From positions 4,903,001 through 4,967,000 of the forward strand of contig NC_092677.1 in assembly GCF_964355755.1 (NCBI RefSeq): a DNA stretch of 64,000 nucleotides, given 5' to 3'. The translations under genes were made by a program, and so were the position numbers. Below, in pieces: positions 23,528 through 35,875 of the stretch. A model generated the notes under the pieces. The model had not been told where the DNA came from, ran no database searches, and saw only the letters and a list, made by a program, of their open reading frames with translations. The stretch is from Antedon mediterranea (lineage: Eukaryota; Echinodermata; Crinoidea; Comatulida; Antedonidae). Each line of letters begins with the position of its first letter. Position 1 is the stretch's first letter.

Positions 23528-26500
23528 ATGTATTTTCTAGTAATATTGCTGAATTTTATAACTAAGGGTAAATGTTTTTTTTTGTATTTTATCACATCTT
23601 AACATAGCAATAGAGATTTCTGCAGGTTAGAGTGCCGTTCCGTAGGTATGATCATCAGGCCTCTGATCTGACAACCCACATTAATACATGGAGCAACAAA
23701 AATAAAAAAGGCTCCTCATGTCTATGTCCTTTAGGCCCTTTTCTCACAGGCTAGATGCCTTCATCATTACTGGCGGTTTATACCGGTACAACTATTTACA
23801 TTGGACTGTTATGCTGGGAATATAACCAGTTTGAAAAGAAAAAGGGACGAGTTCGCGACACTGTTTCAATACTCAAGATTGTCACCATTTTTCAAAATCA
23901 AGAATATCACATGTACAGGTTTATTTTTACTCTAGAAATTTAACATTGTAACATATAGTAATGCAGTACTCATGAGGTAGTGTTCTTTAATTTGCAGAAG
24001 TACATGGTCAGTCGATTATAACATTTAACCAGACAGCTAAAGAAGGTGATTCTGAAGTACTGATAACTTGTGATTATTCACAATTTACTTCTACTACACC
24101 TGGTGGAATACAATGGGATGAACTAAATGAAGATGGATCTGCAATAAACCTTGTGAATGATAAGAAGTTACAAAATGGACGTTTTAAATTGAACATAAAA
24201 CCTGGGAAAGCTGACTTGGTGATGTCACAGCCAACGAGAAATGATTCTGGACAAACATTTCAGTGTGAGATACGAACAAATGGAGATATTAAAAGATCAA
24301 ACCCATCTATTTTAACTGTATATTGTGAGTAACGGATTCAATTTCAATAATTGACTATAGCATTGCATAAATATATGTATAGCATGTTTAAAAGCCACTC
24401 CTTACTCAATAACTCAGTCTATAACTCACAAATCTAAAGTATTGATAATTGTAAGACCTTGGGGATAACTGCTGCTTTATGCTTGTAATATAATCTGCCA
24501 CCATTTTTTCTTTTTACTTAACTGTATGTTCTAATAAATTGACAAATTTCCAAGAAAAATTTCTTTTTAAAAGCTCCCATTTAGTTTATTGCTGGGTAAA
24601 ATTTAAGTGACACATTTTTAATATTTTATTTTCTCCTTTCACAGACTTGAATCAACCAAATCTTAATGCAACAAATGGCATCTATAAAGGTCAATCCATG
24701 AGATTTACCTGTAGTAAATCTGGTGAGCCTACCCCTTACATTACTTGGTATAAAGATGGACAGCAAGTTAACAACTCTAGATATGAGATTGCAAATAACA
24801 GTACAGAGTCAGTTCTTAAGATTAAATCAGCTACTGAAGAAGATGGAGGGAATTATACATGTAAAGCAGAAAGTGATCAGTTTAAAGGAGAGGATGCTAA
24901 AACAAGTGTTGGAAGACATTTGACTGTATATTGTAAGTAAACATTACTTACCCTAACAAATCTGTAAAGTATATAATAAATAAAGAGCTTTTACGCACGC
25001 TCGTATTCTTAAGGACATTAGTCGTAGGTCGAGCTAAAACTTCATTCATAAACCGAACTAAATCTGTGACTAAATCAGGCCAACCTCGACTAATCGAGAC
25101 GGATTTTGATCGATTTTTTTAAGTCCTCGAGGGGGAGGCTAAATCGCCGACTAAATGGTATTTAAACAATGTTTATAAAAAATGTAACAGTTATTGAGAA
25201 ATGAAATATCTATTTTTATATTACTGTAGCTTAAAGATTTATTGTCTCCCCTGAAAAAATAATTCTTAAAACAAATTTTGATGAATATGCCATTTTAATG
25301 TAACATTATTAGTTATCCACTTTGACCAAAAATTGGATTGAAAAAAAATATATTTACCGGAAAAAATGTTTTTTTTTTTTTTTTTTTTTATAAGTGAAAA
25401 CATGATTTTTTTCGGTTTTTTTTCTATTGATGTGATAAAACTTTATTAAAACTACAAAACACAGAACATTATCTTCATTTTTCATGTTTATGAGGGACAG
25501 TACATCTTTAATTAAATATACATTGGTATATGTTATAATAATGGAAATCATCTTTATTTACAACCATATACAAATTGCATTATTTTCTTCGCGCAAGTCA
25601 GACTTGAACTATGTCACACACCACAGCGACAATGGGAGATGCGGAAATTCACCACAAAAAACCACCACCAAAAGCTCAAACTAGTACTTTTTGAAGTTGA
25701 AGAATACGAGCGTTAATTTTAATGTATATTACAGTGCATGAATGATATTTGAATAAAATTAGTGGATGCTTAGTCCACAAAAGAGAAACAAATTCGAATG
25801 AGTTAAGTTATTTGGTAATAGTCACAATGGACTTCTGTTGAGTTGTAACAATAGCTGATTAATTCATGAATACAATAGATTTAAAAAATTAACTTTTATT
25901 TTTTTACCAACAAATACTATAAATAAAAATTTATATTAAATTTTTCATATTTTAGATATTGCTGTTAATTTTACATCTGAAGATGGTATTGCAACATGTA
26001 CAGCAGATGGCCGTCCCAAGCCATCATCTGTAGTGATATTACAAGATGGAGAATTGGTTAAGAAAGGAGAAAATACATCAACTATAGAAATAGATGACAA
26101 GATATGTCAATCAAATATTACATGTAATGCAGAGAATGGACAGCTATATAAAACAGCAACACTTGAGAACTGTGAAGCAGGTAAATATGTAACATTTATG
26201 CCAGGTAGTTTTATGTAAGTTAAAATGTTCCTGAGTTAATAATTAATTTGGGATAAATATTCAGAGATAACTAGAAGAAAATTGAAACTGATTTTGCAAT
26301 CCTATGCCTACCTAGATCAATGCTCCAAAAGACTTAGTACTGTACTACTTTGTTGACACAGTTTTGTACAGAAGACCAATGGCTTAATGTCTTATCTAGA
26401 GCACAAGACAAAGTAAACCTGAGAAGTTCCTGTTGAGACAAAGCCTATTGATTTTCATGAAAATTGACATAATGTTGATATAAAGTTATCTTTGTTTTCA

Positions 26501-27046
26501 ATAGTGTGCCCTCTGTTGCCAAAAACTGTTTGTGTTTTACTGCACAGCAATTTTTTATTTATTAAGACAAAACCATAATAAATCTTCATAAAGTAACTAC
26601 CATTTGTACTTAAATACAATTGTAAATATTCAAAAAAATTTAAAAACTTCAAAATCAAATAAATCTGTTTCAAATGTATTTTTCTTAAAATTTCCATTCA
26701 AAATTTGAAGTAGTAAGAAAGGTAAGGCAGTCCAAAAATATGCCACACCCACCTCCATTTTTGGTTCCAAAGCACTTTTTTAAATTGTTTAGCATTTTCG
26801 TTTAAGCAATAATTTTGATTCAAAGTTTTGTCTCTACTTCCAAAATCACTGAGATAGGTTACATTTTTATGTTGTGAAACAAAATATCGTTTGATCAATT
26901 GTAGGCTCAAATATTAAATTGAAAAACATTTTTTTGATATGTTATTGGAATTATTAAATCATTTTTTACAGATATTTCACCAGGTTCAAGACAGTTGTAC
27001 ATCATCCTAATTGTTTTAATTATTTTATGGTTACTGCTTCTTTGTT
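23528..27046 (+). CDS. Three-Ig membrane receptor (gene 3)
   Basis: Exons: 23528-23567 (signal, MYFLVILLNFITKG), 23998-24324 (V-like Ig), 24645-24932 (I-set-like Ig), 25956-26180 (C2-like Ig) and 26972-27046 (membrane helix). All are open, flanked by GT-AG, and join in phase 1. Ig1 has 'VLITCDYSQF' and 'TFQCEI'. Ig2 has 'FTCSKSGEPTPYITWYKDG' and 'DGGNYTCKAESD'. Ig3 has 'ATCTADGRPKPSSVVIL' and 'NITCNAEN'. The membrane exon encodes LYIILIVLIILWLLLLC. Ig1-Ig3 correspond one-to-one to the domains of gene 2 and to Ig1/Ig3/Ig4 of gene 1. The membrane exon ends in phase 1 and needs a further exon. The nearest phase-compatible candidates are 29241-29501 and 29721-29751, but which exons supply the tail is unproven. 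Confidence 0.7.
25231..25511. mobile_element. MITE, TTAAAGATGTATTGTC family
   Basis: Ends TTAAAGATTTATTGTCTCCC (left) and GGGACAGTACATCTTTAA (right) are inverted repeats. At least two further full members occur, at 41812-42367 and 54859-55223, plus a fragment near 23177-23295. It contains a long T-run. TTAA at both termini suggests a TTAA target site, but this was not verified. Confidence 0.65.
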
Positions 27047-27385
27047 GTAAGTAAAACCTCTAATCTCTTAATCATTTTATTCTCAATTAGCATGCATGGA
27101 CATAGAATTATCCTAAATAGTATTCACAAATTCCTCACCCCAACTTAACTCTGTCGACATAAGCGCTCTGCGCAGCTGACCACAAGTGACAGACCCACAG
27201 CGCAACATGTAAAGAATAACTATTGAAATAGGCGAGTTTTTAGGACAGATTTGAATTTAAAAGGAAATGGAGTGAGCAAGTTGGTTCCAGAACTCTGGTG
27301 CCTAAGCAAAGAAGCCCTTAGGCACGGATTTTAGCTTAGATCTAGGTGGTTTTAACATATCCGTTTAATGGTAATAATAATGGTT

Positions 27386-28890
27386 TCAAATTCAAATTCA
27401 AATATTCTTTATTCATCCTCTATCATGAAAATATACAACAACAATATATGAGAACATAAAAAAGATGAAAAGGAAACACATAAAAACTCAAAAGAGCTTG
27501 ATTAGTTGTGTCCCCCTATGTCCCTAACTAGCCTAAAAAACTAAAACATAAATAATAAAAAAGCTAAACCCTGGTTTAATTAGTTTGTGAAGATAATGTG
27601 GAACAGTTTCATCTTTAAGTTTGTTTTATTTATACCACTGTCGCAGCTGAAGCTGAATTACTGTGTATTTACATTAAAATGTGTTCGTTTGTTTGTTTTA
27701 TTGGTTTCTCCACACATTTTAAAATAAAAGATAAAAATTACAAATTGCAAAAAGAAAATTACAATAAACAAGAAAAACATCAAAAATGTGCGGATGGACG
27801 TCAAAATAAGTTGCGAACAACTTTAAGTCGTGACCACCAGTTAAAAAAAAAAAATGAAGGTATACAATAGCAGTCCGGCTTACATAAAAAATACAGAAGC
27901 TTAAATTGCAAAGACAATAGTACAATTACAAGATGAACAATATGATAAGGTATTCAATTCAATAAAGTGAAGAAGAAAGGAAACAAGAACAACAAGAACA
28001 GGAGATTTAGCTGCCATATGCTGCGACCAAAGACTTTTTTAGGTTAGATTTGAACAAAGGTAGATTAGGAAGAGATTTTAATGAAATACTTAATAAATTC
28101 CATAGTTTTGGACCATTATAAAAAATCGATTTTCTTCTTAAATGAAATGTATCGTTTTCAGATAAAATATTTGTTTTAGCAAATCTTGTGAATATCAGGT
28201 TGTTGTTTAGGAAATAATATGATTTGGTAAAGAGTGATTTTTTAGACGATACATAAAAATATAAGTTTGTAATTTGTGTAAATCAAATACATTAAGTATA
28301 TTAAATTTATTAAATAAGTTTTTGGTGTGAGCTATTCTGGTTGACCCTGCACAAATCCTGATAGCACGTTTTTGTAGTTTGAAGATGTTGTCAATATTGG
28401 TTGCTTCAGGACTCGTCCAGGGACACAAGTAAAGAAATTTATCAATTGTGGTAGCCCAAGATATGTTACAATAATTAATATACAGTAGGGTAAAACTAAG
28501 GTGTTATATAAAGGTAAAAGAATGTGCTGTAGGAGATAGTGCTTTAGTTTATTCATTATTCCAATGTTTCTAGAAATTATATTTGAAATATTATTACGAT
28601 GGGACTGCCAGGATAACTTTGAGTCTAGGATAACACCGAGAAATTTTGTTTCATTAACTTGTTTAATTGATTACACTATCATTAATTTTAATAACATCAG
28701 AGTCTATATTTTTTATTTTATAATTAAAAAAAATATAGTTAGTTTTATTAATATTCAAAGATAATTTATTTAAATTGAGCCAATTGGAAATCTTAACTAA
28801 TTCATTATTTGTAGTTTGCACAAGTTCAGTAATATTTTTGTGTGAAAAGAAAATGTTAGTGTCATCAGCAAAAAGAACAAAATTGTGTAA
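27386..28890 (-). mobile_element. 5'-truncated LINE with RT FADD motif
   Basis: On the minus strand the fragment starts with 'FVLFADDTNIFF' (catalytic FADD box of reverse transcriptase), then 'ISNWLNLNKLSLN', 'FLGVILD', 'LQKRAIRICAGSTR', 'FNKFNILNVFDLHKLQ', 'FYNGPKLWNLL' and 'VAAYGS' before a TAA near 28007. A 3' UTR runs to AATAAAGAATATTTGAATTTGAA, a polyadenylation-like signal with a TTTGAA tail, near 27390-27420. Several frame breaks make it inactive. It lies between the gene 3 membrane exon and the next exon candidates. Confidence 0.8.
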
Positions 28891-29240
28891 AAAGATTTAA
28901 AAACAGTAAAAATTCAAGAAACAATTGTTATAAGCGCTCACACACTGGTTCCGTTCAGTTGCTCGAAAGTTGACATAAGCGCTCTCCTGCAACTGGTTTG
29001 TTTCAGTTCGACCTAAGCTTGCATAATTTTAGAATCGTAGTGCTTAGTTTCGTTAATTATTCTTTTGGAATTTTTCTGAATTCAAGGGGAAAATATGTGT
29101 TGACTTATGATTACGCAAATTATGTAATGACGTCTAATTTTTTTTATTATGTAAGTGAGTAAGGCTTAAATAAGAGTAGAAAAAAATATAAAAAAGGCAT
29201 TTAAAATAATATTAAATATATTTACAATTCTTTTATTTAG

Positions 29241-29501
29241 ATTTTATGCATTGTAAGAATATTGAGTGGAGTAATACAGATGTTGATATAGTGACAGTTG
29301 AAGGTGGTAAACCAGTTGAGATGAGTTGGAAATATCGTCCAAGTATTGCATGGTTCAAGAATTTTGGAATAAAGAAAGAAGACAAAATGCTTGGTTCAAA
29401 TAAAAAGCAATTCAGTAGTTGGAAAACAGTCTGCCAGTTTGTCTGTTATTGTTGTGCTTACTTTTGTGGATTCTTTTGTATTGAATACTGTAACAAATCA
29501 T
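29241..29501 (+). CDS. Exon with Ig-like piece and Cys-rich membrane segment
   Basis: A 261-bp phase 1-1 open exon between TTTAG and GTAAGT. The first part ('VTVEGGKPVEMSWKYR', 'IAWFKNFGIKKEDKM') looks like half of an Ig domain. It runs straight into a hydrophobic, cysteine-rich stretch, VCQFVCYCCAYFCGFFC, likely a membrane helix. Adjacent 29721-29751 (phase 1-2, NKDDKKRES) would be the first cytosolic residues. It may be an alternative membrane exon for gene 3 or part of another receptor whose upstream exons are lost. No close match in the other loci. Confidence 0.5.
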
Positions 29502-29720
29502 GTAAGTTAAATTTGTGTTCATTTTATCAATACACCATTGTTTTTCTTTTCAGTTCCTTATGATAAATCATACTATTTCAAAGGGTCGAGATATAGACAG
29601 TGATGACCATTAAATTCTGGAAAGAACTTTGCACAAATTATTTTTCATGGGAAAACCTAAACTTTATACTGTAGTATTGTATTACATTACACAAGATATG
29701 TTTAATACATTTTTTTTTAG

Positions 29721-29751
29721 ATAACAAAGATGATAAAAAACGAGAAAGCAG
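29721..29751 (+). CDS. 31-nt juxtamembrane micro-exon
   Basis: Bounded by TTTTTTTTAG and GTGAGT. Encodes YNKDDKKRES plus two bases; positively charged, as expected just inside a membrane. It links phase 1 (29241 exon) to phase 2, the entry phase of exon 33949. Confidence 0.5.
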
Positions 29752-30864
29752 GTGAGTTACTTCTATTAGAATTTGTATTGAACACATGGCACAAGGTCTT
29801 TCTTGTAGTTTGATATTATTAGGTTATATGCATTATTATGCATATAACCTCTTGATTCTGTCAAAATCTTTATTTGCTTATTTATTCTTTCCTTAGCACT
29901 ATTTTGTCCGTCAATTATCTTGATATCAGTTTCATCTATCTAAGTCAATTTTTCGGAGTATAATTCCTTATGGTCAGGAATCGATGTGGTTATGTTTTCA
30001 AGGTGCGCAATCAAAAATTACGCGGTCTACGCGCGATTTAACGAAATCACGTTTGTAATCATATCTTCACAAGCATGAATTACAATTAAACAAAATTTGG
30101 TACTCATAAATTTCAGGTCATATTTCATCATATGGCAATACAATTACGTGCGTAGCGCATATAACGCATGCGTACGCGCGCTTAAAATTTTCAAAATTGT
30201 CAAAATTTATTTTTGATGAAATTAGAGTACGTTTCAGGCAATTTTAAGCGTTTAAAAAATTGCCATGAGTGCGCAAATTTTTTTTTAAACGTTAATGCGC
30301 ATTATTTTTGTCCAATTTCTGTTGTACAATCTTTCTTTAATAATATCATCATATTTTATTCACTTTTCAACGCGAAATTGCGTTATACGAGCACTTCAAA
30401 AGTGACAGGCTACGCACGTGTAAGTTAACAAAATGGTGAAAATATGCTAAATTTTTAAATTAATATAGATCGTCAGAATGCTCGGGAACACCTATTTTTT
30501 ATTTCAGTTTCTTGAAGTGTATGTATCATATGTATGATTTATTATGAAATTAATAGAACAAAAGTTTATTAAGTCATCATTAATTGCATTTTAAATTTTT
30601 TTAAATTAATTTCGACAATCAAACAAATTATGACATTTTCTTAGGCCAAAATAACAAATTAACATTAACTTTCTCCCTTAAAAAGTTCATTATATTAAAG
30701 TTAAAAGTATATAGTTTGACAGTGCATATTTTTTTTTATTTTTTCAAAATGTCATCATAGTAAAAAATTATAATTCATTGCGGTATTTAATAATCTATCT
30801 GCACCAAAGTGGTTACTGTATTGTAAATACACGGAGGAATCTTTCTACAACCTTTAGTCAGTTG

Positions 30865-30935
30865 TGTATGGCTTGGTGGTCTGTGCTCGTGTCTATGGCA
30901 TTCAAGGTACCGAGATCGAGTCTCACCTTGGGAAA
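30865..30935 (+). repeat. tRNA-like SINE fragment
   Basis: Reads TATGGCTTGGTGGTCTGTGC with a B-box-like GAGATCGAGTCTC about 35 nt later. No anticodon arm or acceptor stem is convincing, so it is called a tRNA-derived repeat inside the Helentron-like element. Confidence 0.4.
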
Positions 30936-31166
30936 CGAAACGAAATAAGATTTTTTTTATTATCTGTATTGTTTGCTCAATGTTATTTCTTAGTGTATAG
31001 ATTATACACATGATTTATAATGAAATTATATATATTATATTTAATGTAACTTATGTCTTTATTATGTAACAAATGTGGTTTATGACATTATACGCAGAGG
31101 GATCTTTGATCGGATTTTGTATTGTGTTTGCATTAGCAAGATTCTGCTGTCATATATTATAAATAA

Positions 31167-32603
31167 CTAGATGGTACGCTCGCTTCGCTCGCGTACCATC
31201 TAGGTCGTGCCCACAGATGGTTCTCGAATACACAGTAATTTCAGCGTAACAAAACTTTCGATTTCAAATGTACGTACCGCAGGACAAATAAATAGACAAT
31301 GTGATTTATGTACTCAACTAAAAATAGCACCCTGGGAATTACTTCCGAAAGAGAAACTTGTCACAAAATGAGACCAATTGTTTAAGTCAAATTTAAACAA
31401 ACTTAATTTGTGTTTTGTATGTAACATTAGGGTTGAGGGATGGGGAAGAGGATGGGTGGAAAGAAAGAGGAACAATTTTTAAATATATTCTTTATCTATT
31501 TAGTAACGAAATATTAATTGTTTTCATGTTTTACAAATAATATACCACTAAACACAGTAAAACATTGCGATGTAATACTTTGTTGAAACTATAACCGTCC
31601 AAGTCGATTGAAATAGTACAGTAGCCTACATGTAACGATGTAACATCACTACGACGTGTATATGTTTATATAATGTAAAACAATTTGTGAAAACCACCTC
31701 TATTTGGGGAAAATCATAAATTCGATTTGATCGTCAATAAATATTAAATTATCTAACTCAACTTAATAAGTAGGCCTAATGGTTTTCAATTGTTTCTTAG
31801 AGCCAATTCATACTTAAGTTGGTTCCTACCCTACCCACCAAAGTTGTTCTGCGTTTAGGGCATGTGATGTACCGTAGGCCTATCCTCTACTGGTTTTACA
31901 ACGCTACTCATGCCAGTGAGGGAAGGGTGATGATGTGGGTGGTTTAATTGCAATAATAAATATTTGTACATAATATACGGCGAGTGAAAACTCTAGCTCA
32001 TTATCCGTTTAAAAAAATGTATATCCAACCACTGCAGCACAGATTGGAAAAAAAATGGATCGAATTTCTGCAGGTTATGAGATATACAGTACTTGCCTTT
32101 ACGACGCCTGAGGGAATAGACGCTTGTGGAACAGAGATTGGAATGTTCCATTCATCGCAAATCAATACATTTGTATAAACGTATATTAAATCTATCAAAA
32201 TAGTATTTTTTTTAAGAAAATCGGCCTGTCTTCAACATTATGATGCTGTACTCGAGCTGTTCAACCGGTTTTCAGCCATTAAAAACAATTATCGTATGAG
32301 GAGATAGGAAAATGCGAAGCATCCTCGTATTATTGTCTGCGGGTATTTTTCAAGACGGACATCCATTAGACAGTGTATACCACGATCGAAAAACACCCCT
32401 ATTTGGGGCAAATCGTTGAACCTAAATTCGTTTTAATCGTCAATAACTAATTATCGAACTCAATTTAATTAGTAAACAGGGTTACATCAGGTGGTTAAAA
32501 TCAGTACCGAAAGTACGAACCAACTTTATATACCATCGAGTAAACATTCTAGAAATAACGCGCGATTTACCGAATTTTGCCCTTACGTAAATTTATATAT
32601 AGA
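31167..32603 (-). mobile_element. Non-autonomous Helitron, copy 1
   Basis: On the minus strand it begins TCTATATATAAATTTACG and ends with hairpin GGTACGCGAGCG / CGAGCGTACC followed by AT-CTAG. The host bases are A before TC and T after CTAG, the canonical Helitron A^T insertion. It is 1,437 bp. Copy 2 (51722-53210) shares both termini exactly and most of the interior. It carries no Rep/helicase ORF, so it depends on an autonomous partner. Confidence 0.85.
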
Positions 32604-32741
32604 TGAAAGATTCTGAGAAAATCAATCAGTCAATATGTCTTTTAAAAATCAATTATCTTTATTTAAATCAATGCATATAACCTATAATTCGTCATAGTGA
32701 CGAATTAAATCTAGTTATCTTGTATTGTGTTAACCCTACAG

Positions 32742-32796
32742 CAATGGTAATAGAATTAGTGGTGAAGAGTATCATGATGGGTGTATGGTATCTTAA
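32742..32796 (+). pseudogene. Truncated duplicate of the tail exon
   Basis: The acceptor region and exon start (TTGTGTTAACCCTACAG, then GGTAATAGAATTAGTGG) duplicate 33926-33965, but the frame ends in TAA after 18 codons ('GEEYHDGCMVS'). It lies directly downstream of the Helentron-like element. It could be an alternative terminal exon giving a short tail; a decayed duplicate is simpler. Confidence 0.55.
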
Positions 32797-32799
32797 TGA

Positions 32800-33940
32800 T
32801 GCAGAGATCCCTGTTGTAGTTTACCATTAGGGATTTTTTTGAGATTTTCATGTCAACTGATAACTTATGATGTCATTTTTATGATATACTACCGCCAAAT
32901 TTGAGAACTTGTTCAGTGTCATTTGCCGTTCGCTCTCTGACATGAGTATGTAGTATGACTTCATAAGACTGCAAAAGTTTACCAAAATCATGGCGGAGAA
33001 TGATCCCGAGATGATTTTCTGAGAATACAGTAAAGGGCATTTCAGTTAAATTGTATTTACAAAGTGTGAATTATTGAATTTATTGGTTATTTTTAAATAG
33101 TTTAATACTACAGGTTAGGGCCTGAGTTTTGTCACTAGGACGCTAGCCTTTGTTCAGAAAAGTAAGGATCTAGGCTAGGCCTAAGCTACAGCCTACAGAA
33201 GGAGATCCAGGAATTTTAAATAGGAAGGGTCCTTTGAGCCACAGCGAGCCCCTTCCCACCTCCTCCCTCCATAGTTGGTAAATAACACCCCCAGATGGTT
33301 GGAAATGGTACTCTCCAACAAAAAATTATGATAAATGGCACCTCTAGTTGGCCCGAAAATAACACTCCCATGTGTCGCACAACAATCAGCAAAACGATCA
33401 GAATTTTTCCGCCGTATTTTAGATGCGCGTGTTTGATCGTGCTTCACACAGAGCCGGGTGTTTTGTTTTGGTTTGCGTTACCGTACAGGCTACATGCACT
33501 CGGACTGTCAACCAATTGAACAGAGTATTCAGTCGATAATACACAGCTGTGAGGCTTCCCCCTCTTCCACTTCTCGAGTCCGCCCCTTAATCAGCCCAAT
33601 GAGACCATGTGCATGTGCTTTGGTTGTACACGCCCGATCGCGACATTTATTTTTGTACATAAGTTGGGGACCCCTCATGAAACATCACAAAATAAACATG
33701 AATATTCATTGGTCATATCCGTAAGGTGTGACGTACAAAAACAAAAATCGTTGCCTTAGCTCCAAAAGCTCTTCTAGAGATTACAAGGTCAGATCCCAAG
33801 ATCATTACATCATACATTTACTAACACGTCGACGTAAATGTCGACTCAATCTAAACGTTCATATCTGTCAATGACACATAGTGAACATTTGGTCATATCT
33901 AAAAGTTCCTATTGAGTATTATTATCTTGTATTGTGTTAA
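32800..33940. other. Spacer with interspersed repeat
   Basis: No coding exon recognised. Positions 33640-33735 (ACATAAGTTGGGGACCCCTC) are an inverted counterpart of 21768-21862. The ORFs at 33193-33724 run through this repeat on both strands and show no domain. Confidence 0.45.
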
Positions 33941-33948
33941 CCATACAG

Positions 33949-34224
33949 CAGTGGTAATAGAAGTGGTGAAGAGTATCAGATGATGGTCAATGAAAGAGAA
34001 TGTCCTGATGTGCCAACAGTCTCTGGTATCTCTGGACCACCAGCAGGAGTCTCTGGTATCTCTGGACCACCAGCAGGAGTCTCTGGTACCTCTGGACCAC
34101 CAGCAGGAATCTCTGGTACCTCTGGACCACCAGCAGGAGTCTTTGGTACCTCTGGACCACCAGCAGCAGTCTCTGGTATCTCTGGACAACCAGCAGCAGT
34201 ATCTGAATCTGAACAAAAGTTAGA
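33949..34224 (+). CDS. Tail exon with Ser-Gly-Pro-Pro-Ala repeats
   Basis: Opens with 'SGNRSGEEYQMMVNERE', where YQMM is a YxxM site. It continues with six tandem 10-residue units of the form VSGISGPPAG (about 34018-34200), a coding 30-bp minisatellite, and ends 'SEQKLE'. If spliced at the weak donor GAG|GTTGGT (34224) it would join exon 34755 in phase 0. If not, translation stops at TAA 34232-34234. The repeat makes a flexible, proline-rich spacer; whether it is cytosolic or extracellular depends on topology. The minus-strand ORF across it is a shadow of the repeat. Confidence 0.6.
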
Positions 34225-34754
34225 GGTTGGTTAATAAATAGGGAGGTTGCGCAATGCTACAAATACGATAAATAAAACGTATTTGTTTTCGTTAGCCAGT
34301 AACAATCAGTTTCGCATAGCAATGAAATATTGAGGGTGCCGTCCAAAAAATATGCCTGTGGTAAATTTGAACGAAGTGCAGGTACGTGTTGCTTGGCCAT
34401 CTAGGCCAAGCATAACAACAGAGCAAGTAAGGAATTTTCAATTGACGTGACATTTTTCGTAAAAAACTTTCAATAAATTATCTATGATTATATTACAATC
34501 ATGAATCATTATTGTCTCAAATCAAAATGTGAAAAATAGATCAAAAACTATACTTGTTTTGTAGTTACGATTATGGTGATATTCGTCAATATGCTTTACG
34601 AATATGAAATGGGCATCAGCTCAAAAGTTTTAAAAATGTGTGAAATTATCGTATTCGTTCAAACAATTAAACAGACAAACAAACAAATTAAATAGAGTTT
34701 GTGAGAGTATATTTGAAAGCATTATATTCCTAACATTCTTCTACTTATTCACAG

Positions 34755-34851
34755 ATAACTCCTGATGATGCTGAGGATGATGAAGGTAGTAAACTTTTAG
34801 CAGAACCTCAAGGACCATCTCATGGAAATGAAATTGTTACTGAAGGGGAAG
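34755..34851 (+). CDS. Acidic tail exon
   Basis: Between TTATTCACAG and GTAAAC. Phase 0-1. Encodes ITPDDAEDDEGSKLLAEP and further polar residues, with no domain. It fits as a continuation of the repeat exon at 33949 and leads to micro-exon 35310-35325. Confidence 0.5.
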
Positions 34852-35309
34852 GTAAACTTTGTTATTTTATAGAATACTTATAATACTGGTTCAACAATTA
34901 TTGTTTCTTACTATTATACATTTCCAAATATTAGTTCAGTTTTTAAAAAAAAGTGTAGGCCTACATTAGATCTGTCATTCGCATATCCTTTCATTCAATC
35001 AATAAACATAGCTAATTTGGTTAAACTTATGTATACATGTACTTTTGTTTTTCCAATTGACCCAAAATATTCCATAATGCTGTTTCTACATTATTAAATG
35101 GCATTTGTTTTGGTTTTTTTTTAAATTTATTTTTAACTATGCTGTACGAAAGAATTATTTTTCCATAGTTCTATACATTCCAATTGATTTATTTTTAAAT
35201 TTATTAATCGATTTGGTTAAGTATGTTGTTATTCCTTGGTCAATATATTAGCCCTTCTGTTTGTTTACTGTTTATGTATTATATTATTTTTTGTTTATTG
35301 TTAATATAG

Positions 35310-35325
35310 CAAACGACTCAAACAG
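35310..35325 (+). CDS. 16-nt micro-exon
   Basis: CAAACGACTCAAACAG flanked by AATATAG and GTAATT; encodes ANDSNR when joined (phase 1 to 2). Its phase fits the exons before (34755-34851) and after (37115-37134), which is the main support for so short an exon. Confidence 0.4.
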
Positions 35326-35875
35326 GTAATTAATTTGTGGTTTTATATCCAGCAAAGCTTCTTGTTAAAATTGCTTACTCTTTTAAATTCAACAAATGTT
35401 AACTGGCGTTTTATCGTCTAGCGTTGTTTATCCTATGGCGCTGATGAGTTGGTATGGCGCTAGCAATATAAAAAAAGAGGAGGGGGCACGTCCTTTTGGA
35501 CCTATTGGTGGCGCCAAAGAAACTCATCGTTGTCATTGGCCTAATTGTTGCCTGGGTTGGGCTCTATAGTATTCATCTACCATATATTATCAAATAAACT
35601 TTTTGAGGTTAGAATCTTAACTACTTACTGTACTTGACTAGCTGTCTCTACCACTTTATAAATGATGTATATCACTGTTAATTAATTTTATTTAAATGTT
35701 TGGCATTTTAATTTTCACATGCTTAAATTGGTTTGGTTTCTGTCTTCTACAAATTAAGTTGAAAAAAAAAACAACTATTATCTGATAGTTATCTGAATTT
35801 GGTCTACTACTACTATGTTTACTAATGCAAAATCAATTTGTTTGTGAGCAAATTGCATTTTTATAACATTGTTTA

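Larger units (their letters stand above)
29818..32714 (+). mobile_element. Helentron/Helitron2-like element (host of a nested Helitron)
   Basis: The left end is a palindrome AGGTTATATGCA..TGCATATAACCT (29819-29849). The right end has TGCATATAACCT, a perfect 10-bp-arm hairpin (TAATTCGTCA / TGACGAATTA, loop TAG, 32685-32707) and CTAG at 32711-32714, followed by T. This is the same architecture as 1662-3268. Without the nested Helitron the element is about 1.46 kb. The left flank (TTGATATTATTA) resembles the flank of the duplicated exon copy at 33912-33925, consistent with insertion just upstream of exon 32742. Confidence 0.55.

Noticed and set aside
30865-30935. Functional tRNA gene
   Set aside because: Only A- and B-box-like words; no cloverleaf pairing.
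33899-34216. Minus-strand ORF with Trp-rich repeats
   Set aside because: Exact antisense of the coding repeat at 34018-34200.
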